From: Acidobacteriota bacterium
GTDB taxonomy: Bacteria; Acidobacteriota; Terriglobia; Bryobacterales; Bryobacteraceae
Assembly (NCBI GenBank): GCA_026394055.1
Contig: JAPKYZ010000062.1
Coordinates: 1-64,000 of the forward strand
Direction of reading: 5' to 3'
DNA length: 64,000 nucleotides
Positions 51,460 through 60,228 of the stretch are shown piece after piece. The stretch's first letter is position 1. Every line of letters begins with the position of its first letter. The notes beneath the pieces were generated by a model, which saw only the letters and a program-made list of their open reading frames with translations, was not told the DNA's origin and made no database searches. A program made the position numbers and the translations under genes.

Positions 51460-54150
51460 ATGGCCCAGCACTACATGTTGTCGGAGCGGCATCCACTGGA
51501 TGTCTTCTTTTCGCCGCGGAACATTGCGGTGATCGGGGCCACGGAGCGGCCGCACAGCGTGGGGCGGGCTTGCATGGAGAACCTGCTGGCTGGTGGGTTT
51601 GAGGGCAAGATCTACCCGGTGAATCCCACGCGGCCTTCGATCCTGGGCGTCCCGGCTTTTGCGAGTGTAGCGGACCTGCCGCCGGCGGTGGACCTGGCCG
51701 TGATCATCACGCCTCCCGCTACGATTCCGGGCCTGATCCGTGAATGTGGCGCCAAGGGTATTAAGGGCGCCGTGGTGATCTCCGCCGGCTTCAAGGAAGT
51801 GGGACCGGAAGGCGCGGAACTGGAGCGGCAGCTGCTGGCCGAAGCGCGCGCTGCAGGCGTTCGGCTGGTGGGGCCCAACTGCCTGGGCTTGATGTCGCCT
51901 TCCACCGGCGTCAATGCGACCTTCGCGCAAGCCATGGCCCGCCCGGGCAACATCGCGTTCATTTCGCAATCGGGCGCGATGTGCACGGCGGTGCTGGATT
52001 GGAGTTTTCAGGAACTGGTGGGCTTCAGCGCGTTTGTCTCCACCGGCTCCATGCTCGACATCGGTTGGGGCGACCTGATCGATTACCTGGGCCAGGACGA
52101 CCGCACGCGCGCCATCTTGATCTACATGGAATCGATCGGCGATGCGCGGCAGTTTCTGTCAGCAGCTCGCGAGGTGGCGTTGACCAAGCCGATCATCGTG
52201 ATCAAGGCGGGGCGGACGGCCCAGGGAGGCCAGGCGGCGGCTTCGCATACGGGTTCATTGACGGGCTCCGATGATGTGCTGGATGCGGCCTTCCGCCGTT
52301 CCGGCGTATTGCGCGTGGAGAGCATTGCGGAGCTGTTCTACATGGCGGAAGTGCTGGCCAAGCAGCCGCGCCCGTCGGGTCCGCACTTGACCATCCTGAC
52401 GAATGCCGGCGGTCCGGCGGTGCTGGCCACCGATGCGCTGATCTCAAGCGGCGGCCTGCTGACGGAGCTAACGCCCGACACGATCGCCGCGCTGAACGAA
52501 GTCTGCCCGCCCACCTGGAGCCATCACAATCCCATCGACATCATCGGCGATGCCGACCCGGAGCGCTACGCAAAGTCGCTGGCCATTGCCGCGCAGGACC
52601 CCAACAGCGACGGTCTATTGGTGATCCTGACGCCGCAAGCCATGACGTCGCCCACCGAGATTGCGGAGCAGCTGAAGCCGCTCGCGAAGCTGTCCCACCA
52701 AGGCCGGGCCAAGCCCGTGCTGGCCAGTTGGATGGGCGGGCCGATTGTCGAGGCGGGCGAGAAGATCTTGAACGAAGCGGGCATCCCCACGTTTCGCTAC
52801 CCCGATACCGCGGCGCGCATGTTTGAGTACATGTGGCGCTACACGGACAACCTGCGCGGCCTTTATGAAACGCCCGCCTACACGGAACTAGACGCCGATA
52901 CGCAGATCGCCAAGTCCATCATCGACACGGCGCGCGCAGCGGGACGGCGCATTTTGACCGAGCACGAATCGAAGCAGATTCTGGCGGCTTACGGCATTCC
53001 GGTGACGCCCACCGCCATCGCAACGACGGCGGAGGACGCAGTGACGGCGGCGGAGGCGATGGGCTATCCGGTGGTGCTGAAGCTGCATTCGCTGACCATC
53101 ACGCACAAGACCGACGTGGGCGGCGTACAGCTAAACCTGCGCGAGGCCGCGGCCGTGCGGGAGGCGTTTGCCCGCATTGAAGCGGGTGTGCCAGCGGCGG
53201 ATTTCCAGGGCGTCAACGTGCAGCCGATGGAGAAGTTGGATGGCTATGAGCTGATCCTGGGCTCATCGGTTGACCCGCAGTTTGGCCCGGTGCTGCTGTT
53301 CGGCGCGGGCGGCGTGATGGTGGAGGTGTTTGAAGATCGCGCGCTCGCGCTGCCGCCGCTGAACACGACGCTCGCGCGGCGCATGATGGAGGAGACCAAG
53401 ATCCTGAAGGCGCTGCAAGGCATCCGGGGCCGCGCGCCGGTGGACCTGGAAGCGCTGGCGCAGCTGATGGTCCGGTTCTCGCAACTGGTGCTGGAGCAGC
53501 GCTGGATTTCAGAGATCGACATCAACCCGTTGCTGGCGTCACCCACGCGACTGCTGGCGCTCGACGCGCGCATCGTGCTGCATGAGCATGAGCCGAAAGT
53601 CCGCTCCGCCATCCGGCCCTACCCGCAGCAGTATGTGGCGGACTGGTTGGCGCGCGACGGCAGCGAAGTCCGGTTCCGCCCAATCCGCCCGGAGGATGAG
53701 CCGGCGATGGTGGTGTTCCATGAGAGCTTGTCGGACCGCTCCATCTACCTGCGCTACTTCCAGTTCATGAAGCTCTCGCAGCGCGTAGCGCATGAGCGGC
53801 TCACCCGCATCTGCTTCAACGACTACGACCGCGAGATCGCCCTGGTGGCGGAGCAATCAGGGGCGATCTTAGGTGTGGGCCGCTTGAAGCGCGTGCCGGG
53901 CTATGAGCAGGAAGTGGAGCTAGGCCTGTTGATCAACGACCATGCTCAGGGCAAGGGCCTCGGCACCGAGATGATGCGCCGCCTGATCGACGTCGCCCGC
54001 CGCGAAGGAGCAGTGGCTATTACGGCCGATGTCCATTCGGAGAACTCCCGCATGCTGAACATCATCCGCGGGTTCGGTTTCCATGTGACACAGCCAGATC
54101 CGGGGGATCCGGTGTTTAGCGGGCGGTTGGACTTGGGTAGCGGGAGCTAG
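51460..54150 (+). CDS. acyl-CoA synthetase (NDP-forming) fused to GNAT acetyltransferase (Pat-like)
   Basis: 896 aa in four parts: CoA-binding domain ([20 protein letters not shown]), flavodoxin-like ligase domain ([40 protein letters not shown]), ATP-grasp ([40 protein letters not shown]) and C-terminal GNAT ([40 protein letters not shown]). The phospho-transfer His of the ligase part (in ASHTGS) is retained, so ligase activity is possible, whereas Pat-type members act mainly as lysine acetyltransferases on acetyl-CoA synthetase. No regulatory cyclic-nucleotide domain is fused. Confidence 0.9.
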   Translation: MAQHYMLSERHPLDVFFSPRNIAVIGATERPHSVGRACMENLLAGGFEGKIYPVNPTRPSILGVPAFASVADLPPAVDLAVIITPPATIPGLIRECGAKGIKGAVVISAGFKEVGPEGAELERQLLAEARAAGVRLVGPNCLGLMSPSTGVNATFAQAMARPGNIAFISQSGAMCTAVLDWSFQELVGFSAFVSTGSMLDIGWGDLIDYLGQDDRTRAILIYMESIGDARQFLSAAREVALTKPIIVIKAGRTAQGGQAAASHTGSLTGSDDVLDAAFRRSGVLRVESIAELFYMAEVLAKQPRPSGPHLTILTNAGGPAVLATDALISSGGLLTELTPDTIAALNEVCPPTWSHHNPIDIIGDADPERYAKSLAIAAQDPNSDGLLVILTPQAMTSPTEIAEQLKPLAKLSHQGRAKPVLASWMGGPIVEAGEKILNEAGIPTFRYPDTAARMFEYMWRYTDNLRGLYETPAYTELDADTQIAKSIIDTARAAGRRILTEHESKQILAAYGIPVTPTAIATTAEDAVTAAEAMGYPVVLKLHSLTITHKTDVGGVQLNLREAAAVREAFARIEAGVPAADFQGVNVQPMEKLDGYELILGSSVDPQFGPVLLFGAGGVMVEVFEDRALALPPLNTTLARRMMEETKILKALQGIRGRAPVDLEALAQLMVRFSQLVLEQRWISEIDINPLLASPTRLLALDARIVLHEHEPKVRSAIRPYPQQYVADWLARDGSEVRFRPIRPEDEPAMVVFHESLSDRSIYLRYFQFMKLSQRVAHERLTRICFNDYDREIALVAEQSGAILGVGRLKRVPGYEQEVELGLLINDHAQGKGLGTEMMRRLIDVARREGAVAITADVHSENSRMLNIIRGFGFHVTQPDPGDPVFSGRLDLGSGS

Positions 54151-54225
54151 ACTTTCATCACCAACGCTTCACCGCACCGGGGGAGATTGCTCTACCCAGC
54201 GAAACAAGGCGCGACCACACGATTG

Positions 54226-54603
54226 TTAAGCGGAAATCAACCGGAGTCCCGGGTCAAGCCGTCTCAGATCAAACGGATCGCTCGCAATTACGGCGTGGCC
54301 GGTACTTTGCGCGCAGATCACGACGTGAGCGTCTGCAATGTTCGAAGTTCCGCTCCTGGCCAGAAGTATTCCGATGGACTGGGCGTGGGCTGCGTCCAGC
54401 GGCACTACGTCAGTCTGGTCATGCTGCACCAGGCGCCAAAGACGCACTTGCTTCGCCGGATTGCGAAGCACCTGGGCCAGAGCAGTGGCGGGAATAACGA
54501 TGCGATGGTCGCCATCCAACGCCATCCTGACAATGGAAAGAACTCGGCGATCATTTCGCTCCAGCGCGATGAGGCCGCCGGCATCGAACGTAACACCCGT
54601 CAA
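54226..54603 (-). CDS. PIN-domain toxin (VapC-like)
   Basis: 125 aa from TTG 54603, chosen because it overlaps the antitoxin stop as TTGA and leaves TGVTFDAGGLIALERNDRRV at the N-terminus, the expected first strand (Asp at residue 6). Later acidic positions: RNPAKQVRLWRLVQHDQTDV helix, then TSNIADAHVVICAQSTG (Asp) and HAVIASDPFDLRRL (Asp). The strict Glu of the TELL-type block is less clear than in typical VapC, so catalytic capacity is not fully assured. Partnered with the RHH antitoxin upstream. Confidence 0.75.
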   Translation of the reverse strand: MTGVTFDAGGLIALERNDRRVLSIVRMALDGDHRIVIPATALAQVLRNPAKQVRLWRLVQHDQTDVVPLDAAHAQSIGILLARSGTSNIADAHVVICAQSTGHAVIASDPFDLRRLDPGLRLISA

Positions 54604-54875
54604 GCAGCCTTCCCGGGCGTCGTCTTCTTGGCTCGCCGCTTCTGGGGCGAAAGCATCTTGGTGGCCCACGCACGCTCTTTCGGCGTCAGTGGTCCCCCCG
54701 TTTCGTTCAGACCCTGGTCAATCATGGCGCTGAATTCGGATGAATTCAGGAGAGACCGTTGAACGGCCCGCTGGACAAAACCGGAGACGCTGGCCGATTC
54801 GTGAACTGCTACGCGCCTCCGAATCTCCTCGATCTGCTTGTCCGGTAGGGTGACGGTGACCTTTGTTGTCGCCAT
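54600..54875 (-). CDS. ribbon-helix-helix antitoxin
   Basis: 91 aa from ATG 54875 (GGTGG upstream); an ATG at 54887 would add four residues. TTKVTVTLPDKQIEEIRRRV is the RHH beta strand and first helix, and ESASVSGFVQRAVQRSLL the second, as in VapB-like repressors. The Lys/Arg-rich tail (SPQKRRAKKTTPGKAA) contacts toxin or DNA. The TTGA overlap with the PIN gene couples translation. This is the third toxin-antitoxin locus of the window. Confidence 0.8.
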   Translation of the reverse strand: MATTKVTVTLPDKQIEEIRRRVAVHESASVSGFVQRAVQRSLLNSSEFSAMIDQGLNETGGPLTPKERAWATKMLSPQKRRAKKTTPGKAA

Positions 54876-54966
54876 ACAAACCACCATACTATGACTTGGG
54901 GTCGAGCCGTCGGGGCTATATCCGAGTTGAGTTGATAGCGGCCCCCGAACCTTCTAACATTGTTTG

Positions 54967-55788
54967 ATGCGCCTGAGACTGGAGCGTCGAATCCGAAAGC
55001 GGCTGCGAGCTCGGCACGGATTTGAGCGGAGCCTCTCAAGGACCGTCGCTGAACTGGAACGATGCGGGCGTTCGCTACCAGAGGCTCTTCGGGCGATCAT
55101 GCTCGATCCCACCCTCTTCCAGCATGAGCGCGCCGATGCCGCAAGACTTCTGGCGATTTCCGGATATAGGGGGGCTGTTCGGGACTTACTAACTCTTTTC
55201 TTTGAACAATCCAGCAAGGACGACTTATATACCACCGCGCTGACGCTCGAACACTTGAAGGACCGGCGGGCGGTCCCGCCGTTGATCACCGCGTTGCTGG
55301 GGGACGCCAATCCACATCGTCGTCACGCCGCCGCCCGCGCCTTGGGCTGGATCCTCCCATCGAATCGGGCAGCGGCGCAGGCTTTCGCGCAGTGCCTTAT
55401 TGACTCGTCACAACCGCAAGCGGCTCGTGAAGAAGCTGCGGAGTCGCTGGCCTACGTGGGTAACCATCAGACCGTTGACGCGCTCATCACTGCGCTGCGG
55501 GACCCGGATGTTCGCATCCGGTTTTGGGCTGCTTTCGGCCTGGGCGGCAGCTGTCGCGGCGATTTGCGAGCCATCCGGGCGCTGGAATCCGTGCTGGACG
55601 ATGGCGACACGCCACCCGGAAATTGGTGGCCCGTAGGCAAAGAAGCTCTTGCGATGCTCTCCATGCAACCACCTGTTCGGGATCGGTATCAGGCCAGACT
55701 CACAGCCGAGATCGCGAAAGTCGGCTCCGATCCCAATGCCTCCGACGCGGATCGGCGGTGGGCTTCGAGTTATGGCTACGGCGAATGA
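54967..55788 (+). CDS. HEAT-repeat (PBS lyase-like) protein
   Basis: 273 aa from ATG 54967. The N-terminal basic helix (RLRLERRIRKRLRARHGF) is followed by five or six HEAT-type alpha-hairpins, for example TTALTLEHLKDRRAVPPLI, HAAARALGWILPSNRAAAQA and ALITALRDPDVRIRFWAAFG. Such repeats usually mediate protein binding. No enzyme domain is fused. Base composition is slightly lower in GC than the core genes. Encoded opposite to the neighbouring hypothetical gene; function unknown. Confidence 0.8.
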   Translation: MRLRLERRIRKRLRARHGFERSLSRTVAELERCGRSLPEALRAIMLDPTLFQHERADAARLLAISGYRGAVRDLLTLFFEQSSKDDLYTTALTLEHLKDRRAVPPLITALLGDANPHRRHAAARALGWILPSNRAAAQAFAQCLIDSSQPQAAREEAAESLAYVGNHQTVDALITALRDPDVRIRFWAAFGLGGSCRGDLRAIRALESVLDDGDTPPGNWWPVGKEALAMLSMQPPVRDRYQARLTAEIAKVGSDPNASDADRRWASSYGYGE

Positions 55789-55803
55789 CTGCAACGGGAG
55801 GAC

Positions 55804-56289
55804 TTAGTCTTTTCTCTTTTCGATCCGTTTAGTCAGCGAGCGGAAGCCGCTACCGGTCCACTCATAGTAAATGATCTCTTCGAAATCCGGGTCTTGGGCC
55901 ATTTGACGAACAACGAATAAGCGGCTGTCAAGCTTGAAGTCAATGGAAGCCTGCCCCGAGGCAAACATCCCCGGGCCTGTTCCTTGGCCTGGAAGCGATC
56001 TGGGGGGCGGGTAGACGATTCCGGTCTGAAGATCAATCAGGGCACCGGCTCCACACCAAGAGCCGCACCCCCACCCGACAAACTTGTAGTGGTCCGCAAA
56101 GTCGGGCTTCTCTCTCGCGCCTTCGGTCAGTCGGGTGCGGTACATCCGCTCATCCCGTGTGACGAGCCTCACTGGCGCATTCGACCCGCTCCATCGAGTG
56201 GTGACGGGAAAGTCTTCAAACTTCGGAACGGTGTCCGCACCCAATAACAACCGCGCAGCGGCCACCAGGCACAGTAAGCATCTGGTCAT
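55804..56289 (-). CDS. secreted hypothetical protein
   Basis: 161 aa from ATG 56289, with a signal peptide (CLLCLVAAARLLLGAD). The mature part contains the pattern FADHYKFVGWGCGSWCGAGA, with Cys-x3-Cys (GCGSWCG), then DLQTGIVYPPPRSLPGQGTG and ASIDFKLDSRLFVVRQMAQD. This resembles small DUF-type exported proteins seen across Proteobacteria and Acidobacteria, but I cannot name the family with certainty. Disulfide formation by the two Cys is likely in the periplasm. No operon partner. Confidence 0.6.
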   Translation of the reverse strand: MTRCLLCLVAAARLLLGADTVPKFEDFPVTTRWSGSNAPVRLVTRDERMYRTRLTEGAREKPDFADHYKFVGWGCGSWCGAGALIDLQTGIVYPPPRSLPGQGTGPGMFASGQASIDFKLDSRLFVVRQMAQDPDFEEIIYYEWTGSGFRSLTKRIEKRKD

Positions 56290-56350
56290 ATCGAGAGCAT
56301 AACAGCTCAAGTCCGTCGCTATACGGAAAAGCTCAGACGATGGCAAAACA

Positions 56351-56376
56351 AGACCGCTTACTAACGTGCGCGGCTC
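56351..56376. repeat. palindromic-repeat half unit
   Basis: AGACCGCTTACTAACGTGCG plus CGGCTC differs from the arm at 9787 in a single base. The second arm downstream (TAGACCGTCCGCC...) is degraded. It lies between the divergent hypothetical gene and the end of dnaJ. Confidence 0.55.
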
Positions 56377-56451
56377 AGTTAGACCGTCCGCCACGGAGCC
56401 TCGACCGCGGAGTCAGACCCGGCCTGGAACACCCGAGGGACGCCAAGAGGC

Positions 56452-57582
56452 CTAGCTAAAAATATCCTTCATCCGGTCAAAGAAGCCCTTTTCGCGCGGC
56501 CGGTTGTCTTCCGGGACGGCGTCGCGGAGTTGCTCGAACAGCTTGCGCTGCTCTTTGTTTAGCTTTTCCGGAATGCGGACGTGGACGCGGACGAAGAGGT
56601 CGCCGCGGCCGGAGGCGTTGATGCGGGGGGCGCCTAGGCCACGGAGGCGGAAACGCGTGCCGGGTTGGGTGCCTTCGGGGATCTTGACGTCGCGGATGCC
56701 GTCGAAGGTCTCGACTTCGATCTGTGCGCCCAAGGCCGCCTGGGCGACGCTGATGGGCACGGTGCAGTGCAGGTCGTTTTCGTGGCGTTCAAAGAAGGCA
56801 TGCTCGCGGACGCGGAGGACGACGTAGAGATCACCAGCCGGTCCACCAGCGGTGGGGCTGGGCTGGCCTTCACCTGGGACGCGCATTTGGACGCCCGTGT
56901 CGACGCCGGCCGGGATGCTGACTTTCAGCTTACGGTCGGTCCGCAAGAAGCGCTGGCCCTTACATTCTTTGCAAGGCCGCCGGATCAGCTGACCACTGCC
57001 GCCGCACTGGCCGCAGGTCTGCTGATAAGTCATAAAGCCTTGCGAGTAACTCACCCGGCCCCGGCCCCGGCAGGTGGGGCAGACGGTGAGCCCGTCTTCC
57101 TTCTCCGCGCCGGTCGCATCGCACTTGGGGCAAGGCTGCATGCGCGGCACGGAGATCTCCACCTGGGTGCCGCGGATGGAATCTTCGAAGCTGATCTCGA
57201 GCTCATAGGAGAGATCTTCGCCCCGCCGCACGCGGGTGCGGCCTCCACGGGAACTGCCACCGAAAAAGTCGCTGAACAGGTCGCCAAAGACGTCCTGGAA
57301 GTCGGTGAAGTTGTTCGGGTCAAACCCAGCGCCGCCGCCACCGCCGCCACTGGCGCGCGTGACGCCATCGTGGCCGTAGCGATCGTAAGCAGCGCGCTTT
57401 TGCGGGTCGCTGAGCACGCTGTAGGCCTCCGCGGCTTCCTTGAACTTCTCCTCGGCCTCGGCGCTGCCCGGATTGCGGTCCGGGTGATACTTCATGGCCA
57501 TCTTGCGGTAGGCGCTCTTCAGGGACGGATCATCCGCATCCCGGGCGACACCCAATATGTCGTAGTAATCCGCTTTCGCCAC
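56452..57582 (-). CDS. dnaJ: chaperone protein DnaJ
   Basis: 376 aa, full length. J domain at residues 1-70 with HPD at 33-35 (MKYHPDRNPGS); Gly-rich linker with GGGGGGAGFDPN; zinc-finger domain with four C-x-x-C-x-G-x-G-type modules (CPKCDATG, CPTCRGRG, CGQCGGSG, CKECKGQR); then the two C-terminal beta domains (VSIPAGVDTGVQMRVPGEGQ). It stimulates the ATPase of DnaK; no dnaK is in this operon. Follows grpE by four bases, in the order hrcA-grpE-dnaJ. Confidence 0.95.
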   Translation of the reverse strand: MAKADYYDILGVARDADDPSLKSAYRKMAMKYHPDRNPGSAEAEEKFKEAAEAYSVLSDPQKRAAYDRYGHDGVTRASGGGGGGAGFDPNNFTDFQDVFGDLFSDFFGGSSRGGRTRVRRGEDLSYELEISFEDSIRGTQVEISVPRMQPCPKCDATGAEKEDGLTVCPTCRGRGRVSYSQGFMTYQQTCGQCGGSGQLIRRPCKECKGQRFLRTDRKLKVSIPAGVDTGVQMRVPGEGQPSPTAGGPAGDLYVVLRVREHAFFERHENDLHCTVPISVAQAALGAQIEVETFDGIRDVKIPEGTQPGTRFRLRGLGAPRINASGRGDLFVRVHVRIPEKLNKEQRKLFEQLRDAVPEDNRPREKGFFDRMKDIFS

Positions 57583-57586
57583 TTGC

Positions 57587-58111
57587 TTATCGAACCGCCA
57601 CCTTCACCAGGGCCGGCCGCAGCAGGCGTCCCCGGAACTGATACCCGCGCTGGAACTCCGACAGGATGGTCTGGTCTTCGGCTTCGTCGGTGGGCATCAT
57701 TTCGATGGCGTGGTGCAGGTTAGGGTCGAACTTGGCGCCGTCGGTCGAGATCGGTTCCAGGCCCTGCTTCTTCATCAGCTCAAACATCCGGCTGTAGATC
57801 AGCTCCACGCCCTTCAAAAAGTCCTTGTCGGCGGTTTCCACCTTCAGTCCCCGCTCAAAGTCATCGAGCACGGGCAGCAGCGCCTTTACCGTGTCCATGG
57901 CGGCGTATTCGCTGAATTCCAGGCGCTCGCGCTCCGTGCGGCGGCGGAAGTTTTCGAACTCCGCGGTGCGCCGCAGCAGCTGCTCGTAGAGATCGTTCTT
58001 TTCCTGGGCCAGCCGGTCGCGCTCTTCGGTTAAAGCGAGCAGATCCGCGCCCGCGTCCGAACCCAATTCCGGAGTATCCACTACATCCACCAGTTTTTCC
58101 TGGGCGTCCAT
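57587..58111 (-). CDS. grpE: nucleotide exchange factor GrpE
   Basis: 174 aa from ATG 58111, which has GGAGG eight bases upstream; alternative starts at 58141/58147 lack a site and would add a short unrelated lead. GrpE forms a dimeric coiled coil and releases ADP from DnaK. EERDRLAQEKNDLYEQLLRR is the long helix; RTAEFENFRRRTERERLEFS and DNFERGL-like DDFERGLKVE then PTDEAEDQTILSEFQRGYQF mark the C-terminal beta domain. Upstream of dnaJ by four bases. Confidence 0.92.
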   Translation of the reverse strand: MDAQEKLVDVVDTPELGSDAGADLLALTEERDRLAQEKNDLYEQLLRRTAEFENFRRRTERERLEFSEYAAMDTVKALLPVLDDFERGLKVETADKDFLKGVELIYSRMFELMKKQGLEPISTDGAKFDPNLHHAIEMMPTDEAEDQTILSEFQRGYQFRGRLLRPALVKVAVR

Positions 58112-58173
58112 TCCGGAGCCCTCCTGCTTCTCTGTTTGCATGTTCAAGTTTGATAGAAAACTACGCAGCGAGC

Positions 58174-59202
58174 CTAGGATGGCAACGCTCGCAATGCCTG
58201 TTGCATGTGCACCACGGCGGAAAGGGCCTTGGCATAGTCCATGCGCAAGGGACCCAGCACCGCCATCCGCGTCGCCGTTCCGCCCGGCTGGGCGATCGTG
58301 ACGCCGATCAATGATAGTTGGCTCATGGACGGGTGCACGTCCGCCAGCCCGACCTGGACGCCCAGCTCATCGGAGTTCTTGTCGAGGAACCGGTCCAGAA
58401 TTTCGATCAATCGCTTCTTTTCTTCCAGCGTCCGGAACAAGTCCCGCATCGCTTCGCGCGTCAGGTGTAGATCAATGCCCACCAGGTTGGACGCACCCCC
58501 CATGTAGACTTCGGTGTCGAGCGCCAGGTCCAGCAAGCCATGGACCCGCAGCTCCATCAAGCGGCGCAACACGGTGTCGTAGGCCGCGCTTTCCAGTTCC
58601 AGACGGCGCGAAAGCTCCTGCCGGACCCGGGGCAACTCCCAGCCGGAAAAATTGTGGTTCAGATAGTTCCGCAGCGAGACCAGCTCACCGTCGGCCACCG
58701 GCTTTTCGATGTCGATCACGCGGTTGTGCACGCGGCCATCGCCAGTGACGACCACGATCAGCAGCCGGTCACCCGGAATCGCCACAAACTGCACTTCACG
58801 CAACGTCTGCCCGGCCCCCGGCATGGAGGCGACGATGGCGACGTTGTGGGTCAGATCAGTCAAGATGCGGGACGAGCATTCGACGCGCTCTTCCGGCGTC
58901 TGCGCGCGACGCAGTTCCGTCCGCAGCCGGGCCAGTTCCGCACTGACGACGCGGACGGCCAGAGTCTTGACATAGCTTTGGATGGCCCGTTCGGTCGGCA
59001 CGCGGCCGGCGGACGCATGCGGTTGCGAGAGCAGGCCTTGCTCCGCCAGATCGGCCATGACGTTGCGAATGGAGGCGGCGCTCAACTTCAGGCGGCGTAG
59101 GCGCGCCAAAGAGAGGGAGCCGACCGGCTCCCCGGTGTGGATATAAGATTCCACGATCGAGTGCAAGATTCCCGCCTCGCGCGGAGAGAGTGGACTCGAC
59201 AT
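58174..59202 (-). CDS. hrcA: heat-inducible transcription repressor HrcA
   Basis: 342 aa from ATG 59202. The winged helix-turn-helix (SPREAGILHSIVESYIHTGE, then LSAASIRNVMADLAEQGLLS and HASAGRVPTERAIQSYV) is followed by the GAF-like dimerisation region (LTREAMRDLFRTLEEKKRLI, EILDRFLDKNSDELGVQVGL, MAVLGPLRMDYAKALSAVVH). HrcA represses heat-shock operons through the CIRCE inverted repeat. I see no CIRCE copy just upstream of this hrcA, so autoregulation here may use another site or another mechanism. First gene of the hrcA-grpE-dnaJ operon. Confidence 0.93.
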   Translation of the reverse strand: MSSPLSPREAGILHSIVESYIHTGEPVGSLSLARLRRLKLSAASIRNVMADLAEQGLLSQPHASAGRVPTERAIQSYVKTLAVRVVSAELARLRTELRRAQTPEERVECSSRILTDLTHNVAIVASMPGAGQTLREVQFVAIPGDRLLIVVVTGDGRVHNRVIDIEKPVADGELVSLRNYLNHNFSGWELPRVRQELSRRLELESAAYDTVLRRLMELRVHGLLDLALDTEVYMGGASNLVGIDLHLTREAMRDLFRTLEEKKRLIEILDRFLDKNSDELGVQVGLADVHPSMSQLSLIGVTIAQPGGTATRMAVLGPLRMDYAKALSAVVHMQQALRALPS

Positions 59203-59218
59203 AGCCTTCCTGCTTCTT

Positions 59219-59313
59219 ATTGTAGCGTGGCTGCCCGCGAAAGGTGGCTGGTGTCCGGTTTGCATTGCGATCTCCTGCAGGACGCGCGCGGAGCCAGCCA
59301 GGATTGCTACAAT
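59219..59313. promoter_or_regulatory. divergent promoter candidates: mirror-image TACAAT boxes
   Basis: ATTGTAGC (59219-59226) and GCTACAAT (59306-59313) are inverted copies. Each contains TACAAT in the direction of its gene, hrcA (start 59202) on one side and the small membrane gene (start 59323) on the other, so the two could be -10 boxes with very short leaders. No clear -35 hexamer (TTGACA) is found at the standard spacing in either direction, so this remains tentative. Confidence 0.3.
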
Positions 59314-59322
59314 GGCGGCTTC

Positions 59323-59739
59323 ATGAAAATTCTGCACGCCTTGATGCGCGCCTACGCCTACATCTATCATCTCTTGCTGGCCGCGGTATTGGTGGGAATT
59401 GCCACGGTGGCCTATCTTTCCGGGGTCCACAACATCAACACCGGCGGCATGATGACGCTCACCGGCTTGCAGCTGACGCAGTGCCTGCTGGGCATCGGGT
59501 TGATGGGGGTGATCGTGGTGGCCCTGGCCGCCTTCGGCATCCTGCGCTTCATCTTCCCCATCTACGCGGCGGGTGCCACCTTCACCCTGTTCCGCTGGTT
59601 TTTCGCCTCCGGTTACCGCTTTGGCAGCATGGAAGCGTTCCAGTGGGGCATCGCGTTGTTTGTGGGCAGCTTGGGCGCGCTGCTTTGCAGCTTGCTGGAG
59701 CTGAAAGCTCGCGACCGGAAGCGCTCACGCCGCATCTAA
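59323..59739 (+). CDS. small membrane protein of unknown function
   Basis: 138 aa with four hydrophobic segments: MRAYAYIYHLLLAAVLVGIA, then LTQCLLGIGLMGVIVVALA, FIFPIYAAGATFTLFRWFFA and WGIALFVGSLGALLCSLLEL, closed by a basic tail (KARDRKRSRRI). I do not recognise the family. Divergent from hrcA and nine bases before the Cys-rich gene that follows, with which it is probably cotranscribed. Confidence 0.7.
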   Translation: MKILHALMRAYAYIYHLLLAAVLVGIATVAYLSGVHNINTGGMMTLTGLQLTQCLLGIGLMGVIVVALAAFGILRFIFPIYAAGATFTLFRWFFASGYRFGSMEAFQWGIALFVGSLGALLCSLLELKARDRKRSRRI

Positions 59740-59747
59740 CAGAGCGA

Positions 59748-60173
59748 ATGGAACGCCGCCGCTTTCTCCCGCTCATGCTGACCCCGGCGGTTGGGGTGTG
59801 GGCGGAAGGCACGGCCAAGTCGCTCCGCGGCCGCCTGACGCAGGGCGAGGGGAAGCCCCCGGTGCTCACGTTACCCGGTGGTCAGATCGTGGCGCTTGAT
59901 GGTGATGGGCCGACCCGTGGCGTGCTGAACGACGACCGTCTAAAAGACGCCGACTTCGAGGTCCGCGGCGACTATTCGGCCCCGGGGCAGTTCCAGATTG
60001 AGCCCATCCACACGCGGAGCCTGTTCGCCTGGCAAAAGGGCGAGCGATTGATGGTCACCTACTGGTGCGACATCTGCTACATCCGCACCTTCACTCCGGG
60101 CGTCTGCTGGTGCTGCCAGGAGAACACGCGCCTGGATCTGAAAGATCCCGATACGCCGGACCCGAAGCCTTAG
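59748..60173 (+). CDS. Tat-exported-type small protein with C-terminal Cys cluster
   Basis: 141 aa from ATG 59748. The N-terminus MERRRFLPLMLTPAVGVWAE has a twin-arginine-like pattern. A short beta-rich middle (VLTLPGGQIVALDGDGPTRG; DADFEVRGDYSAPGQFQIEP) leads to a Cys cluster YWCDICYIRTFTPGVCWCCQ with five Cys in 18 residues (C-x2-C then C-x-C-C), suited to metal or haem binding. I have no family name. Probably cotranscribed with the preceding membrane gene. Exported proteins with such a cluster are a reasonable test case for metal transport or redox roles. Confidence 0.7.
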   Translation: MERRRFLPLMLTPAVGVWAEGTAKSLRGRLTQGEGKPPVLTLPGGQIVALDGDGPTRGVLNDDRLKDADFEVRGDYSAPGQFQIEPIHTRSLFAWQKGERLMVTYWCDICYIRTFTPGVCWCCQENTRLDLKDPDTPDPKP

Positions 60174-60228
60174 AGGCGGCGAGGGAAGTGCCCGCTTAGG
60201 AGGCGCCCGGTGTGTGGGGAGAATTCGC

